Positions 1-12,900 of a stretch of DNA of 64,000 bases are shown here, piece by piece; position 1 is the stretch's first letter; every line of letters starts with the position of its first letter. The DNA is taken from positions 2,294,001 to 2,358,000 of the forward strand of contig NZ_CP102509.1 in assembly GCF_024611995.1 (NCBI RefSeq), in the 5' to 3' direction. The translations under genes were made by a program, and so were the position numbers. This stretch comes from Streptomyces sp. NBC_00162. Its GTDB lineage: Bacteria; Actinomycetota; Actinomycetes; Streptomycetales; Streptomycetaceae. Below the pieces are notes generated by a model. The model made no database searches, was not told where the DNA came from, and saw only the letters and a program-made list of their open reading frames with translations.

Positions 1-1310
<1,310 letters not shown>

Positions 1311-1378
1311 CTTGGTCCCACCGAGTCCTTGTTCATGCCGTGAGGTCGAGTCGGGTCGGGTCGCGGTTGGCCCGCGTC

Positions 1379-1409
1379 GCGGATCGGGCCGCGGATCGGG
1401 CCGCGGATC
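1379..1409. repeat. 12-nt tandem repeat in the PKS intergenic gap
   Basis: Two full copies and one partial copy of GCGGATCGGGCC lie in the 116-nt space between two PKS genes. No function is evident; slippage during replication is the simplest origin. Confidence 0.6.
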
Positions 1410-1426
1410 AGGTCCCGCGCGGTCGG

Positions 1427-4400
1427 TCAGGTGAGGCCGAGTTCCTTGTCGATGAAGGCGAAGACGTCGGCGGCGGAGGCGGATTCGAGCTGGTCGCCCA
1501 CGGCCTGCACGCCGGTCGTCGCTTCGAGGGTTCCGGTCAGCCTTGCCAGCAGGCTCTGCAGGCGGGCGGTGATGCGGGTGGCCTCGATCTCCTCGGCGGC
1601 GAGGGTCGCCGCGGTCGCTTCGAGGCGGTCCAGCTGGGCGAGCACGGGCAGTTCACCGGCTCCGGCGTCCTGGCAGAGCTCGGACCACAGGTGGGCCGCG
1701 AGCGCCCCCGGGCCGGGGTGGTCGTAGACCATGCTGGTGGGCAGGGGGCGGCCGGTGGCCGCGACCAGCCTCGTCCGCAGGTCGACGGCGGCGACGGAGT
1801 CGAAGCCGAGGTCGGTGAAGCCGCGGTCGGCGGGGACCTCGGCCGGGTCCTCGTAGCCGAGCAGGGCGGCCACGTGCGTACGGACCAGGTCGAGGAGGGC
1901 CGCCCGCTGCGCGGCCTGGGGCAGCCCGGCCAGGGTGTCCGCGAGGCCGGTGCCCGCCCCGCCGCCGCCCGGTACCGGGTCGGTGTCGAGGGCGGCCCGC
2001 GCCTCGGGCAGTGCGTCGAGGAGCGGGCGCGGGCGGGCGAGTGCGTAGGTGGGCGCGAAGCGTTCCCAGTCGAACTCGGCGACCACGGCGTGCGGGGCGC
2101 CGCCCGCCAGGATGCGGCGCAGCGCGCCGACGGCCCGTTCGGGGCGCATCGCGGGTGCTCCGATGCGCCGCATGACGGCGGCCAGTTCGGCGTCGACCAT
2201 GCCGCCGTCCCAGGAGCCCCAGGCCACGGAGGTGGCGGCGAGGCCGCGGGCGCGGCGGTGGGCGGCGAGGCCGTCGAGGCAGGCGTTGGCGCTGCCGTAG
2301 GCGGACTGTCCGGCGCTGCCCCATACGGCGGCACCGGAGGAGAAGAGGACGAAGGCGTCCAGCGGGGTGTCCGCGAGGAGTTCGTCGAGGTGCCGGGCGC
2401 CGAGGACCTTGGCGGAGGCCACCTCGGCGAGGTCCGCGAGGGTCAGTTCGGTCAGGGGGGCGATGCGCTGCGGGAGTCCGGCCGCGTGGATGACGGCGGT
2501 GAGGTCCGGGAGTCCGGCGAGGAGGGTGCGTACGGCTTCGCGGTCGGCGATGTCACAGGCCTCGACGGAGACCCGTACGCCCGACTCGCGTATTTCGTCG
2601 GCCAGTTCGCGGGCGCCGGGGGTGTCCGGTCCGCGGCGGCCGACGAGGACGACGTGGTCCGCGCCGTCGGCGGCGAGCATCCGGGCGACGTGCGCGCCGA
2701 GTCCGCCGGTGCCGCCGGTGACCAGGACCGTGCCGCGCGGCCGCCACGGTCCCGCCGGGTCGGGGTGCGCGGGGCGCACCATGCGGCGGGCGTACGTGCC
2801 TTCGGGGCGGACGGCGACCTGGTCCTCTCCGGTGGCTCCGGAGAGGGTGTCGCACACGCGCAGTGCGACCCGTTCGGCCGCGGCGCCGGCGACGGTGTCG
2901 GCCGGTTCGGCCTCGTCGTCGGCCGGGAGGTCGACGAGGCCGCCCCAGGTGCCCGGAGTCTCCAGGGCCAGGGCCGCCCCGAGGCCCCAGACGGCCGTCT
3001 GTGCGGGCCGGGACACCAGGTCGGCGTCGTCCGTGGCCACCGCCCCTTGGGTGAGACACCACACGGGGGCGGTGGATTCCCACTCGGCCAGCTCCTGGAG
3101 CAGGGCGACGGTGTCGGCGAGGCCCTGGGAGAGCGCGGGGTGGTCAGGGTGCGGGGTGTCGTCCAGCGCGAGCAGGCTCAGCACCCCGGCGGGGGCCGCC
3201 GGGAGGGCCTCCGGGAGTACGGGGCGCCGCGCGCCGCCGGTCTCCCGCAGTACGGGCGCCGCGCCGCGCGTGCTGAGCGCGTCGGCCAGCAGGGCGGCCA
3301 GGGGGCCCTGGCCGGCGGTGTGGAGGACGAGCCAGTCGCCGTCGAGCGGGGCGGCGGGCGTGGGGTCGGCGACCGGCGCCCAGGCGACGCGGTAGCGCAG
3401 CGCGTCCACGGCGGCGGTCTCGCGGCGGCCGGCCCGCCAGGTGGTGAGCGCGGGCAGGACGGGGGCGAGGGCGGCGGGGTCGAGGCCGAGCCGCTCGGCG
3501 AGTCCCGCGGAGTCCTCGCGCTCGACGGCGTCCCAGAACTGCGACTCCCCGGGGTCGGCGGCGGACCCGGTGGTGGCCTGCGGATCGGGCTGCTGCGCCC
3601 AGTAGTTCCTTCGCTGGAAGGCGTAGGTGGGCAGGTCCACGCGGTGCGGGCGGGGTCCGGCCGCCGCCTCGAAGTAGGCGGCCCAGTCGACGTGGACACC
3701 GCGGGTGTGGGCGAGGGCCACGGCGCCGGCCAGCTCGCGGTCCTCGGGGCGGCCGCGGCGCAGGGCGGCGGTGAACACCGGCCCCTCCACTCCTTCCGTA
3801 CCTTCACCGAGGCAGTCGGGACCGAGCGGGGTGAGCGCGGCGTCGGGGCCAAGTTCCAGGAAGGTGTGGACGCCCTTGTCCGCGAGCAGCCGCACGGCGT
3901 CGGCGAAGCGGACGCTCGCGCGGACGTGGCGTACCCAGTAGTCGGCGGAGGCCAGGTCGTCCGCGCCGGCGAGCTCTCCGGTGACGGTGGAGACGATGGG
4001 TATCCGGGCGGTTCCGTAGGCGATCGTCTCGGCGACGGCGCGGAACCCGGCGAGCATCGGCTCCATCAGCGGCGAGTGGAAGGCGTGCGAGACGGCGAGC
4101 CGCTTGGTCTTGCGCCCCAGGGCGCTGAAGTGTTCGGCGATGGCCAGGGCGCCGGTCTCGTCGCCCGAAATCACCACGGCGCGGGGCCCGTTGAGCGCGG
4201 CGATCCCGGTGGTCGCGGTGAGCAGCGGCTCCACCTCGTCCTCGGCCGCCTCCAGCGCGACCATCGCGCCGCCCTGCGGGAGGTCGCGCATCAGCCGGCC
4301 GCGGGCGGCGACCAGCCGGGCGGCGTCGGGAAGCGTGAGGACTCCGCTGACATGGGCGGCGGCCAGTTCGCCGATGGAGTGGCCGGCGAGGAAGTCGGGG

Positions 4401-6346
4401 CGGATGCCCCAGGATTCGATGAGCCGGTACAGGGCCACTTCGAAGGCGAAGAGGGCGGGTTGGGCGCGGCCGGTGTCGGCGAGCGGTTCGCCGTCCTCGC
4501 CCCACATGGTGTCGCGCAGGGGCGTGTCGAGGTGTGCGTCGAGGGCGGCGACCGCCTCGTCGAAGGCGTGCGCGAACACCGGGTGGGCGGCGTGCAGTTC
4601 ACGCCCCATGCCGGGCCGCTGGGCGCCCTGGCCGGTGAACAGGACGGCCGACAGGGCGTCGGGCCGGGCGGCGCCGGTGACGGTGCCGGGTGCGGGCAGG
4701 GCGGGGTCGGCGGCGAGCGCGCGCAGGGACCGGGTCAGGTCGGTGCGGCTGGCGGCGACGACCACGGCGCGGTGTTCGAGCGCGGCGCGGGTGGTGGCGA
4801 GGGACCAGGCGGTGTCGGCGAGGGGGTGGAGCGGGTGGGCGTCCACGTGGTCGGCGAGGCGGGCCGCCTGCGCGCCGAGGGCCTCCGGCCTCCGGGCCGA
4901 TACGAGGAACGGCAGGTGGCGGGGGGTGTCCTGGACCGAGCTGTCGGATGCCGGCGCCTCGGGTGCCGGCGCCTCGGGGTTCGGCGGCTCGGGGTTCGGC
5001 GGCTCCTCCACGATGACGTGGACGTTCGTACCGCTGAGACCGAACGACGACACCCCGGCGCGCTTGGCCCGGCCGCGGTCGGGCCAGGCGATCGGCTCGG
5101 TCAGCAGCCGTACGCTTCCCGCGCTCCAGTCGACGTTGGGACTCGGCGCGTCGACGTGCAGGGTCCGCGGCAGCACTCCGTGGTGCATGGCCAGCACCAT
5201 CTTGATGACTCCGCCGATCCCGGCGGCGGCCTGGGCGTGGCCGATGTTCGACTTGAACGATCCCAGCCACAGCGGCTGGTCGGCGGGCCGCTCCCGGCCG
5301 TAGGCGGCGATGAGGGCCTGTGCCTCGATGGGGTCGCCGAGGGTGGTTCCGGTGCCGTGCGCCTCGACGGCGTCCACGTCGGTGGCGGTCAGCCGCCCGG
5401 AGGCGAGCGCCTGCTGGATGACCCGCTGCTGGGAGGGTCCGTTGGGGGCGGTGAGGCCGTTGGAGGCGCCGTCGGAGTTCATCGCCGAGCCGCGGATGAC
5501 GGCCAGGACCGGGTGGCCGAGGCGGCGGGCCTCGGAGAGCCGCTCGACGAGAACCATGCCCGCGCCCTCGGACCAGGTGGTGCCGTCGGCTGCCGCCGCG
5601 AAGGACTTGCAGCGGCCGTCGGGGGCCAGGCCCCGGTCCTGGCTGAAGCCGACGAAGGAGTCCGGGCTCGCCATCACGGTCACCCCGCCGGCGAGGGCCA
5701 GCGTGCACTCGCCGGTCCGTACCGACTGGACGGCGAGGTGGAGGGCGACCAGGGAGGAGGAGCAGGCGGTGTCCACGGTGACGGCGGGGCCCTCCAGGCC
5801 CAGGGAGTACGCCACGCGCCCGGAGGCGACGCTGGCCAGACCGCCGGTCCCGCCGCCGCCCGGATAGTCGTGGTACACCACACCGGCGAACACGCCGGTC
5901 CGGCTGCCCTTGAGCGAGGTGGGGTCGATGCCGGCCCGCTCGATCGCCTCCCAGGACACCTCCAGCAGCAGCCGCTGCTGCGGGTCGGTGTCGCGGGCCT
6001 CGCGCGGGCTGATCTTGAAGAAGTCGGCGTCGAACTCGCCCGCGTCGTGCAGGAAGCCGCCTTCCCGGCAGTACGTCTTCCCGGGCGTGCCCGGCTCCGG
6101 GTCGTAGAGGGCGTCCATGTCCCAGCCGCGGCCGTCCGGGAAGAGCGAGACGGCGTCCCGGCCGGAGTCCACCAGCTGCCAGAGGTCATCGGGGGATGCG
6201 ATACCGCCCGGGAAGCGGCATCCCATCGCGACGATGGCGACGGGCTCGTGCTGCTGCTCCTCGGCCTCCCGCAACTGGCGCCGGGTGCGCTGGAGTTCCG
6301 TGGTGGCGCGCTTGAGATAGTCCCGGAGCTTCTCGTCGTTGCTCAT
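1427..6346 (-). CDS. Type I modular PKS, extension module 7: KS-AT-KR-ACP
   Basis: A 1639-aa single-module PKS. Visible order: docking helix (1-32); KS (35-455, C195 in DTACSSS, then HGTGT and NIGHAQ); AT (about 569-860, S657 in GHSIGE, HAFH near 754, both malonyl-type); KR (about 1204-1390); ACP (phosphopantetheine serine S1517 in GFDS); acidic C-terminal docking tail (1622-1639). No dehydratase lies between AT and KR: that stretch is an ordinary AT-KR linker. The KR has the nucleotide loop TGGTGGLG and a complete Ser/Tyr pair. It lacks the LDD motif (HAAGLPQ instead) and has tryptophan W1342 in AVWGS, the signature of A-type ketoreductases, so an L-configured alcohol is expected. Starts at ATG behind GAGG and lies 32 nt after the previous PKS gene, probably co-transcribed. 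Confidence 0.95.
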   Translation of the reverse strand: MSNDEKLRDYLKRATTELQRTRRQLREAEEQQHEPVAIVAMGCRFPGGIASPDDLWQLVDSGRDAVSLFPDGRGWDMDALYDPEPGTPGKTYCREGGFLHDAGEFDADFFKISPREARDTDPQQRLLLEVSWEAIERAGIDPTSLKGSRTGVFAGVVYHDYPGGGGTGGLASVASGRVAYSLGLEGPAVTVDTACSSSLVALHLAVQSVRTGECTLALAGGVTVMASPDSFVGFSQDRGLAPDGRCKSFAAAADGTTWSEGAGMVLVERLSEARRLGHPVLAVIRGSAMNSDGASNGLTAPNGPSQQRVIQQALASGRLTATDVDAVEAHGTGTTLGDPIEAQALIAAYGRERPADQPLWLGSFKSNIGHAQAAAGIGGVIKMVLAMHHGVLPRTLHVDAPSPNVDWSAGSVRLLTEPIAWPDRGRAKRAGVSSFGLSGTNVHVIVEEPPNPEPPNPEAPAPEAPASDSSVQDTPRHLPFLVSARRPEALGAQAARLADHVDAHPLHPLADTAWSLATTRAALEHRAVVVAASRTDLTRSLRALAADPALPAPGTVTGAARPDALSAVLFTGQGAQRPGMGRELHAAHPVFAHAFDEAVAALDAHLDTPLRDTMWGEDGEPLADTGRAQPALFAFEVALYRLIESWGIRPDFLAGHSIGELAAAHVSGVLTLPDAARLVAARGRLMRDLPQGGAMVALEAAEDEVEPLLTATTGIAALNGPRAVVISGDETGALAIAEHFSALGRKTKRLAVSHAFHSPLMEPMLAGFRAVAETIAYGTARIPIVSTVTGELAGADDLASADYWVRHVRASVRFADAVRLLADKGVHTFLELGPDAALTPLGPDCLGEGTEGVEGPVFTAALRRGRPEDRELAGAVALAHTRGVHVDWAAYFEAAAGPRPHRVDLPTYAFQRRNYWAQQPDPQATTGSAADPGESQFWDAVEREDSAGLAERLGLDPAALAPVLPALTTWRAGRRETAAVDALRYRVAWAPVADPTPAAPLDGDWLVLHTAGQGPLAALLADALSTRGAAPVLRETGGARRPVLPEALPAAPAGVLSLLALDDTPHPDHPALSQGLADTVALLQELAEWESTAPVWCLTQGAVATDDADLVSRPAQTAVWGLGAALALETPGTWGGLVDLPADDEAEPADTVAGAAAERVALRVCDTLSGATGEDQVAVRPEGTYARRMVRPAHPDPAGPWRPRGTVLVTGGTGGLGAHVARMLAADGADHVVLVGRRGPDTPGARELADEIRESGVRVSVEACDIADREAVRTLLAGLPDLTAVIHAAGLPQRIAPLTELTLADLAEVASAKVLGARHLDELLADTPLDAFVLFSSGAAVWGSAGQSAYGSANACLDGLAAHRRARGLAATSVAWGSWDGGMVDAELAAVMRRIGAPAMRPERAVGALRRILAGGAPHAVVAEFDWERFAPTYALARPRPLLDALPEARAALDTDPVPGGGGAGTGLADTLAGLPQAAQRAALLDLVRTHVAALLGYEDPAEVPADRGFTDLGFDSVAAVDLRTRLVAATGRPLPTSMVYDHPGPGALAAHLWSELCQDAGAGELPVLAQLDRLEATAATLAAEEIEATRITARLQSLLARLTGTLEATTGVQAVGDQLESASAADVFAFIDKELGLT

Positions 6347-6378
6347 CGAACCTCAACCAATCTAGAGCTGATCGCTGG

Positions 6379-9300
6379 CTAGGAGATGCCGAATTCGCTG
6401 TCGAGCACGTCGAACAGCTCCTCGTCGGTGACCGTTTCGAAGTCGGGGCCGTCCTCCGCCGGTCCTGGGGCGGCGCCGCCCCGGGCGTCGCGCCAGCGGC
6501 GTACGACGGCCTCCAGCCGGGCGGTGATGGCATCCGCGCGGGCGCCGATGACCTCGGTGTCGCCGCCGGAGGCGGGGAACCCGGCGAGCACGGCCTCGAT
6601 GCGGTCGAGTTCGGCCAGCGCGGCCGCGGCCGGGTCACCGCCGGCGGGCTCGGCCGCCATCCGCTCGCCGAGGAAGGCAGCGGCGGCCCGGGGCGTCGGG
6701 TAGTCGAAGATCAGGGTGGCGGGCAGATCGCATCCGCTCGCCGCGGTGAGCCGCTTGCGCAGTTCCACGGCGGCCAGTGAATCGAATCCCATGTCGCGGA
6801 AGGCGAGATCGGCTTCCACGGCGGCGCTGGAGGGGTACCCGAGGACCGTCGCGACATGTGTCCGCACCAGTGCCAGCAGGACCCGCGCGCCCTCGGCGGC
6901 GCCCACCCCGTCGAGCTGGGCCCGCAGCGCCTCGGCGGCCTCCCGGGACTCCGCGGCCGAGGGGACCTCGTGGCCGGCCGGGGCCAGGGGGATCGGGCCG
7001 CCGGAGGGACCGGCGGCGTCGACCCAGTAGCGGGCGCGCTGGAAGGGATAGGTGGGCAGGTCGACGAGCCGGGCCCCGGTGCCCGCGTAGTACGCCTCCC
7101 AGTTCACGCGCGCGCCGTCCGCGTGGAGCTGGGCCAGGGCCGCGATCAGCGCCTCGGGCTCGGCACGGTTCCTGCGCAGGGCCGGTACGAGCACCGCGTG
7201 CGCGGAATCCTCGCTCTCGAGGCTCTGACTGGCGAGACCGGTCAGGATCCCGTCGGGGCCGATCTCCAGGAACCGGGTCACGCCCTCGTGCTCCAGCGCG
7301 CGGACGGCGTCGGCGAAGCGGACGGCCTCGCGGACCTGGGAGACCCAGTATTCGGGGGACTGCCAGTCGGCGCCCGCGCGGTCGGCGGTCACCGTGGAGA
7401 CGGCCGCGATACGCGGTTCTGTGTATGTCAACTCCAGTGCTATGGCACGGAGTTCGTCCAGCATCGGATCCATCAGGGAGGAGTGGAAGGCGTGGGACAC
7501 GGCGAGCCGGCTGGTCTTTCGACCGGCCGCGGAGAAGTGCTCGCCGACTGCCAGGACGGCTGCCTCCGCACCCGAGACGACCACGGACTCGGGCCCGTTG
7601 ACGGCCGCGATGCCGACGCCCTCGGTGAGCTGCGGCAGCACCTCGCTCTCGGTCGCTTGGACGGCGAGCATGGCGCCACCGGCCGGGAGTTCCTGCATCA
7701 GCCGGCCGCGGGCGACGACCAGCCGGGCCGCGTCCGCCAGGGACAGCACGCCGGCCACGTGCGCGGCGGCCAGCTCGCCGATCGAGTGACCGGCGACGAG
7801 GTCAGGCGTGATTCCCCAGGTCTCCACCAGGCGGAACAGGGCGACTTCGAGTGCGAACAGGGCGGGCTGGGTGAGGGCGGTCGCGTTCAGCACCTCCGGG
7901 TCCTCACCCCACACCACATCCCGCAGCGACCGCCCGAGGTGCACGTCGATCGCCGCGCACACGGCGTCGAATGCCACCGCGAACACCGGGAAGGCTTCGT
8001 ACAACTCCCGCCCCATGCCGAGCCGTTGCGCTCCCTGGCCGGTGAACAGGAACGCCGTCCGGCCGCCGCGCCGGATCCGGCCGGTGACCACCCCTGGGTG
8101 GGCCTCGCCCGCCGCGAGGGCGGCGAGCCCGCTCCCGGGGTCGCCCACGAGCACCGCGCGGTGGGCGAAGAGGGTGCGCGAGACGGCCAGGGAGAGCCCG
8201 ATGTCCGCCGCATCGGCATCGGGCTCCGCCGTGACCCGGCCCAGCAGGCGCTCTGCCTGAGCGGCGAGCGCCTGCTGGGACTTGGCCGACAACACCCAGG
8301 GAGTCACGGGGAGTCCGGCCCGCACAGCCGCCTCCCGGGCGCCCTCCGGCGCCTCCTCGATGATCACGTGGGCGTTGGTCCCGCTGATGCCGAACGAGGA
8401 CACCCCGGCGCGCCGCACCGCACCGGATGCCACCCAGGGACGCGCCTCGGTGAGCAGTTCCACCGCTCCGGCCGACCAGTCCACCTGGTCCGAGGGCTCG
8501 TCCACGTGCAGGGTGGGCGGCAGTACTCCGTGCCGCATGGCCATCACCATCTTGATGACGCCCGCGACACCCGCCGCCGCCTGGCTGTGCCCCATGTTCG
8601 ACTTGATGGACCCCAGGTACAGCGGCTGCCCCTCGGGGCGTTCCTGTCCGTAGGTCTCCAGCAGGGCCTGGGCCTCGATCGGGTCGCCGAGGGTGGTGCC
8701 GGTGCCGTGCGCCTCCACGGCGTCGACCTCGGCCGCCGACAGACCGGCATCGGCGAGGGCCCTGCGGATCACGCGCTGCTGGGCGGGACCGTTCGGGGCG
8801 GTCAAACCGTTGGAGGCGCCGTCCTGGTTCAGCGCCGAGCCGCGGACGATGCCGAGGACGGGATGCCCGTTGCGCCGCGCGTCCGAGAGCCGCTCCAGCA
8901 GCAGGACGCCCGCGCCCTCCGAGCACGCGACGCCGTCCGCCGAGGAGGCGAAGGACTTCGAGCGGCCGTCGGCGGCCAGCCCCTGCTGGGTGCTGAAGTA
9001 GACGAACATGTCGGGGGTGGACATCACCGTGACCCCGCCGGCCAGCGCCAGGTCACACTCCCCCGACCGCAGCGCCTGGGCCGCCATGTGCAGGGCGACC
9101 AGGGAGGAGGAGCAGGCCGTGTCCACGCTCACGGCCGGGCCCTCGAGGCCCAGCGTGTAGGCGACCCGGCCGGAGACCACGCTGCCCGCGGTGGTGCTCC
9201 CGGGCTCCCGGCCCAGGGCGTAGTCGTGGTACATCACGCCCGCGAACACCCCGGTCGCACTGCCCTTGAGGGTGGTGGGGTCGATGCCGGCCCGCTCGAT

Positions 9301-9708
9301 CGCCTCCCAGGACACCTCGAGCAGCAGCCGCTGCTGAGGGTCCGTCATCAGCGCCTCGTTGGGGCTGATCCCGAAGAACACCGGGTCGAACTCGGCTGCG
9401 TCATAGAGGAATCCGCCCTGCTGCGCGTACGTCTTCCCGGGGGTGCCCGGCTCGGGGTCGTAGACCTCCGGGTCCCACCCGCGGTCGGCCGGGAAGCCGC
9501 CGATGGCGTCCACGCCGTCGCCGACGAGCCGCCACAACTCCTCCGGGGTCGTCACGCCGCCCGGGTAGCGGCAGCCCATGCCGACGATCACGACCGGGTC
9601 GCCGTGGCGTCCGGGCCGGCGCTCGGCCTCGGCGAGGCGGCGGCGGGCGTCGCGCAGGTCGGATGTGGCCCGCTTCAGATACTCGAGAAGCCGCTCCTCG
9701 TTGCTCAC
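6379..9708 (-). CDS. Type I modular PKS, extension module 6: KS-AT-ACP (non-reducing)
   Basis: A 1109-aa minimal module. It has a docking helix ([18 protein letters not shown], 1-30), KS (36-455, C199), AT (about 553-850, S642 in GHSIGE, HAFH near 739, malonyl-type), ACP (S977 in GFDS) and acidic tail ([16 protein letters not shown]). No KR, DH or ER is present, so the beta-carbonyl from the preceding module should remain a ketone. In the KS, the usual ADGTGW segment reads ADGVAC, a small deviation from its neighbours; the catalytic residues are unaffected. The start is GTG with a GGGAG ribosome-binding site. The gene lies downstream of a strong terminator that follows the previous PKS gene, so it probably has its own promoter or depends on read-through. 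Confidence 0.95.
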   Translation of the reverse strand: MSNEERLLEYLKRATSDLRDARRRLAEAERRPGRHGDPVVIVGMGCRYPGGVTTPEELWRLVGDGVDAIGGFPADRGWDPEVYDPEPGTPGKTYAQQGGFLYDAAEFDPVFFGISPNEALMTDPQQRLLLEVSWEAIERAGIDPTTLKGSATGVFAGVMYHDYALGREPGSTTAGSVVSGRVAYTLGLEGPAVSVDTACSSSLVALHMAAQALRSGECDLALAGGVTVMSTPDMFVYFSTQQGLAADGRSKSFASSADGVACSEGAGVLLLERLSDARRNGHPVLGIVRGSALNQDGASNGLTAPNGPAQQRVIRRALADAGLSAAEVDAVEAHGTGTTLGDPIEAQALLETYGQERPEGQPLYLGSIKSNMGHSQAAAGVAGVIKMVMAMRHGVLPPTLHVDEPSDQVDWSAGAVELLTEARPWVASGAVRRAGVSSFGISGTNAHVIIEEAPEGAREAAVRAGLPVTPWVLSAKSQQALAAQAERLLGRVTAEPDADAADIGLSLAVSRTLFAHRAVLVGDPGSGLAALAAGEAHPGVVTGRIRRGGRTAFLFTGQGAQRLGMGRELYEAFPVFAVAFDAVCAAIDVHLGRSLRDVVWGEDPEVLNATALTQPALFALEVALFRLVETWGITPDLVAGHSIGELAAAHVAGVLSLADAARLVVARGRLMQELPAGGAMLAVQATESEVLPQLTEGVGIAAVNGPESVVVSGAEAAVLAVGEHFSAAGRKTSRLAVSHAFHSSLMDPMLDELRAIALELTYTEPRIAAVSTVTADRAGADWQSPEYWVSQVREAVRFADAVRALEHEGVTRFLEIGPDGILTGLASQSLESEDSAHAVLVPALRRNRAEPEALIAALAQLHADGARVNWEAYYAGTGARLVDLPTYPFQRARYWVDAAGPSGGPIPLAPAGHEVPSAAESREAAEALRAQLDGVGAAEGARVLLALVRTHVATVLGYPSSAAVEADLAFRDMGFDSLAAVELRKRLTAASGCDLPATLIFDYPTPRAAAAFLGERMAAEPAGGDPAAAALAELDRIEAVLAGFPASGGDTEVIGARADAITARLEAVVRRWRDARGGAAPGPAEDGPDFETVTDEELFDVLDSEFGIS

Positions 9709-9876
9709 CGAGATCTACTCCCTCTGGTCGGACCGTCCGTGGCGGCTCATGTGCCGTACCTGGCCGTTTAGTTGATCGGTGGGAACGCTACTGAGCTGGC
9801 CAAAGGGCGGCCTACCCTTAGCCCACCCCTGCCGCGGGCCCCGGCGGATGAGGGGAAATCCCGCACTGCGCGCCAA

Positions 9877-9929
9877 CAAAAAGGCCGGGGTGCGTGACGG
9901 CTGCCGTTCAACCGTCACGCACCCCGGCC
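9877..9929 (-). terminator. Strong intrinsic terminator after the two-module PKS gene
   Basis: A perfect 18-bp inverted repeat (arms 9883-9900 and 9912-9929, 11-nt loop) is followed on the minus strand by a run of five T (9878-9882). It sits 31 nt past the stop of the two-module PKS gene, in the gap before the non-reducing module. The orientation of the T-run fits termination of leftward transcription only. Confidence 0.9.
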
Positions 9930-9959
9930 CGGGTGCCGGATCCGCCCCGGGTCGGGCGG

Positions 9960-12900
9960 TCAGGGGGTCGCGGGGGTACCGAGCTCGTTGTCGAGGATGT
10001 CGAACAGCTCGTCCGCGGTGACCTCGTTCAGGTCCTCGCCACGGTCCGGGATCTCCGGCGTGGCATACCCCTGGGCGTGCATCGGTGGCCCCTCGAGCCG
10101 GCCGGCCAGCTCCCGGAGCCGGTCGGCCAGTTGCGCCCGGGCCGGGCCGGTCGGCGGGGCATCGGCCAGCAGAAGGGATTCCAGCCTGCCGAGCTCGGCC
10201 TCCACCCCCGGTACGGGTGCGGCAGGTACGGCGGGTGCCAGGCGCCGGGCGAGGTAGGCGGCGACTTCCGCCGCACTCGGGTAGTCGAAGATCAGCGTGG
10301 CGGGCAGGCGCAGTCCACTGGCCGCGCTCAGCCGGTTCCGCAGCTCCACCGAGCCGAGCGAGTCGAAGCCCAACTCGCCGAAGGCACGGTCGGGTTCTAT
10401 TGCCTCACCCGACGCGTGACCGAGGACGGCAGCCGCGTGACCCCGTACGACGTCCAGGATGATCCGGATCCGCTCCTCCTCGTCGTCCAGCCCGGCGATG
10501 CGGGCGGGCAGCGAGGCGACGCCGGGCGTCGACACCGCGTTGCGCTTGCGGGCGACCGGGACCAGCCCCCTCAGGAGGGCGGGCAGTTCGTCGGTACGGG
10601 TGCGCAGCGCGCCCGTGTCCACCTGGAGGGGGACGGTCAGCGCCGAGCCCGAGGCCAGGGAGGCGTCGAACAGGGCCAGCGCTTCCGCCTCCGACAGCGC
10701 GGGCGTGCCGGCGCGGCGCATGCGCTCCAGGTCCGCGTCGGTGAGGTGGGCGGCCATGCCGGTGTTGACGTCCCACAGGCCGAAGGCCATCGAGGTCGCG
10801 GGAAGCCCTTCGGCGTGGCGGTGGGCGGCAAGTGCATCGAGGAAGACGTTCGCCGCCGCATAGTTGCCCTGCCCGGCCGCCAGAACCAACCCGCCGGCCG
10901 AGGAGAACATCACGAACGCCGACAAGTCCAGGTCTGCGGTCAGCTCGTGCAGATGCCACGCCGCATCCGCCTTCGGCCGCAGCACCGCATCCATCCGCTC
11001 GGACGTCAGAGCACCCACAACGCCGTTGTCCGCGACACCCGCCACATGCACCACACCCGACAACGGGTGCTCCAAACCATCCAGCAAGGCAGCCAGCGCC
11101 TCCCGATCGGCCACATCACACGCCACGACCGAGACCTGCGCACCCAACCCCGTCAGGTCAACGACCAGTTCACCGACACCCGGAGTATCCGATCCACGCC
11201 TGCCCGCCAGTACCAGATGACGCACACCGTGCTCAGCCACCAGGTGCCGGGCCACCAGAGCACCCAGACCACCCGTACCACCGGTGATCAGGACCGGCCC
11301 CGAGCCTCCCCATGCCGACTCATGAGGATCGGCATCGACCGCGAGCCGCGCCAGCCGCGGCACCAGCACCACACCACCACGCACCGCCAACTCCGGCTCA
11401 CCCAAGCCCAGAAGAAGCCCCAGCTCCACCGAGCCATCGGAGTCGACCAGTACGAACCGGCCCGGATTCTCCGCCTGCGCCGCACGCACCAGACCCCACA
11501 CCGGAGCCTGCCGCACATCAACCACATCACCCGCCGCGACAGCCACCGCACCCCGCGTGACCACCGCCAGCACCCGGCCGTCGGAAAGGTCATCCGCCAG
11601 CCACCTCTGTACGGCCTCCAGGACCTGCTGCGCGTACGTCCGTACGTCGGCGAGCACGTCCGCGGTCTGAGGCACCTCGCCGCAGTCGAAGACCACGGCG
11701 TCGGACACCTCGGCCGTGTCCGGCTTCGGCGCGGGCTGCCACTCCACGTGGAGCAGCGCATTGCCCGTACCCGCGCCCAGTTGCTCCGCCGACACGGGCC
11801 GGGAGAGGAGGGACTCGACCGACAGCACGGGATGGCCGTGTTCATCGGCAACGGTGAGCGAGAGCCCGTCCTGCTGGGCGACGGGCGTGATGCGAACCCG
11901 CAGGGCCTTCGCTCCTGCGGAATGCAGGGCTACTCCGTTCCAGGCGAAGGGCAGCAGGGTCTGACCGCCGCCTTCGCGGCCCGGGATGCCGAGCAGCCCG
12001 ACGTGCATGGCCGCGTCGAGCAGGGCGGGGTGGAGCCCGAACCGGGTCGCGTCCTCGGAAGCCTGCTCCGGCAGGGACACCTCGGCGTAGAGGGCGTCGC
12101 CGAGCCGCCAGGCCGCAGCGAGACCCTGGAACACCGGCCCGTAGTGATATCCGGCGGCGGCGAGGTCCGGGTAGGCGTCGGAGACCGGAACGGCCTCGGC
12201 TCCGGCGGGCGGCCAGCTGGTGAGCGCCTCCGCGGGGTCCACGGACGCCGGGGCCAATACGCCCTCGGCGTGGCGGGTCCACGGCAGATCCGGTGCGTCG
12301 TCGGCTCGCGAGTGAACGGCCACGGTCCGGTGCCCCGATTCGTCCGCCGGGCCGACCACGACCTGGACGGCGATGCCGCCCCGCTCGGGGAGGATCAGCG
12401 GTGCCTGGAGTGTGAGCTCTTCGAGCAGCCCGCAGCCCACGTGGGTGCCCGCGCGGACGGCAAGCTCCACGAAGCCGGTACCGGGCAGGAGGACGCTGCC
12501 CAGGACTTCGTGGTCGGTGATCCAGGCGTGAGTGCTCGCGGACAGCCGGCCGGTGAGTACGGTCCCGCCGTCGTCGGGCAGCTCCACGGCCGCCCGCAGC
12601 ACGGGGTGGTCGATGCCGACCTGACCGGTGTCCGCCGTGCCACCGCCGGCCGCCGGCGCCGTCATCCAGTAGCGGGTGCGCTGGAAGGCGTAGGTCGGCA
12701 GATCGACCCGGCGGGCGCCGGTGCCGGCGTAGAAGGCCTGCCAGTCGACGTGTACGCCGTCCACGTGGAGCTGCGCGAGGGCGGTGACGAGGGTCTCTGC
12801 CTCGGGCCGGTTCTTACGGAGACCCGCGACAGCCATGCCGTCCACTCTCTGCGCGGCCAGCCCGGTCAAGACGCCGTCGGGACCGATCTCCAGGAACCGG

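Noticed and set aside
2740..4640. A dehydratase domain in the module 7 PKS
   Set aside because: No HxxxGxxxxP or DxxxH motif lies between AT and KR; the segment is a normal linker and KR structural half.
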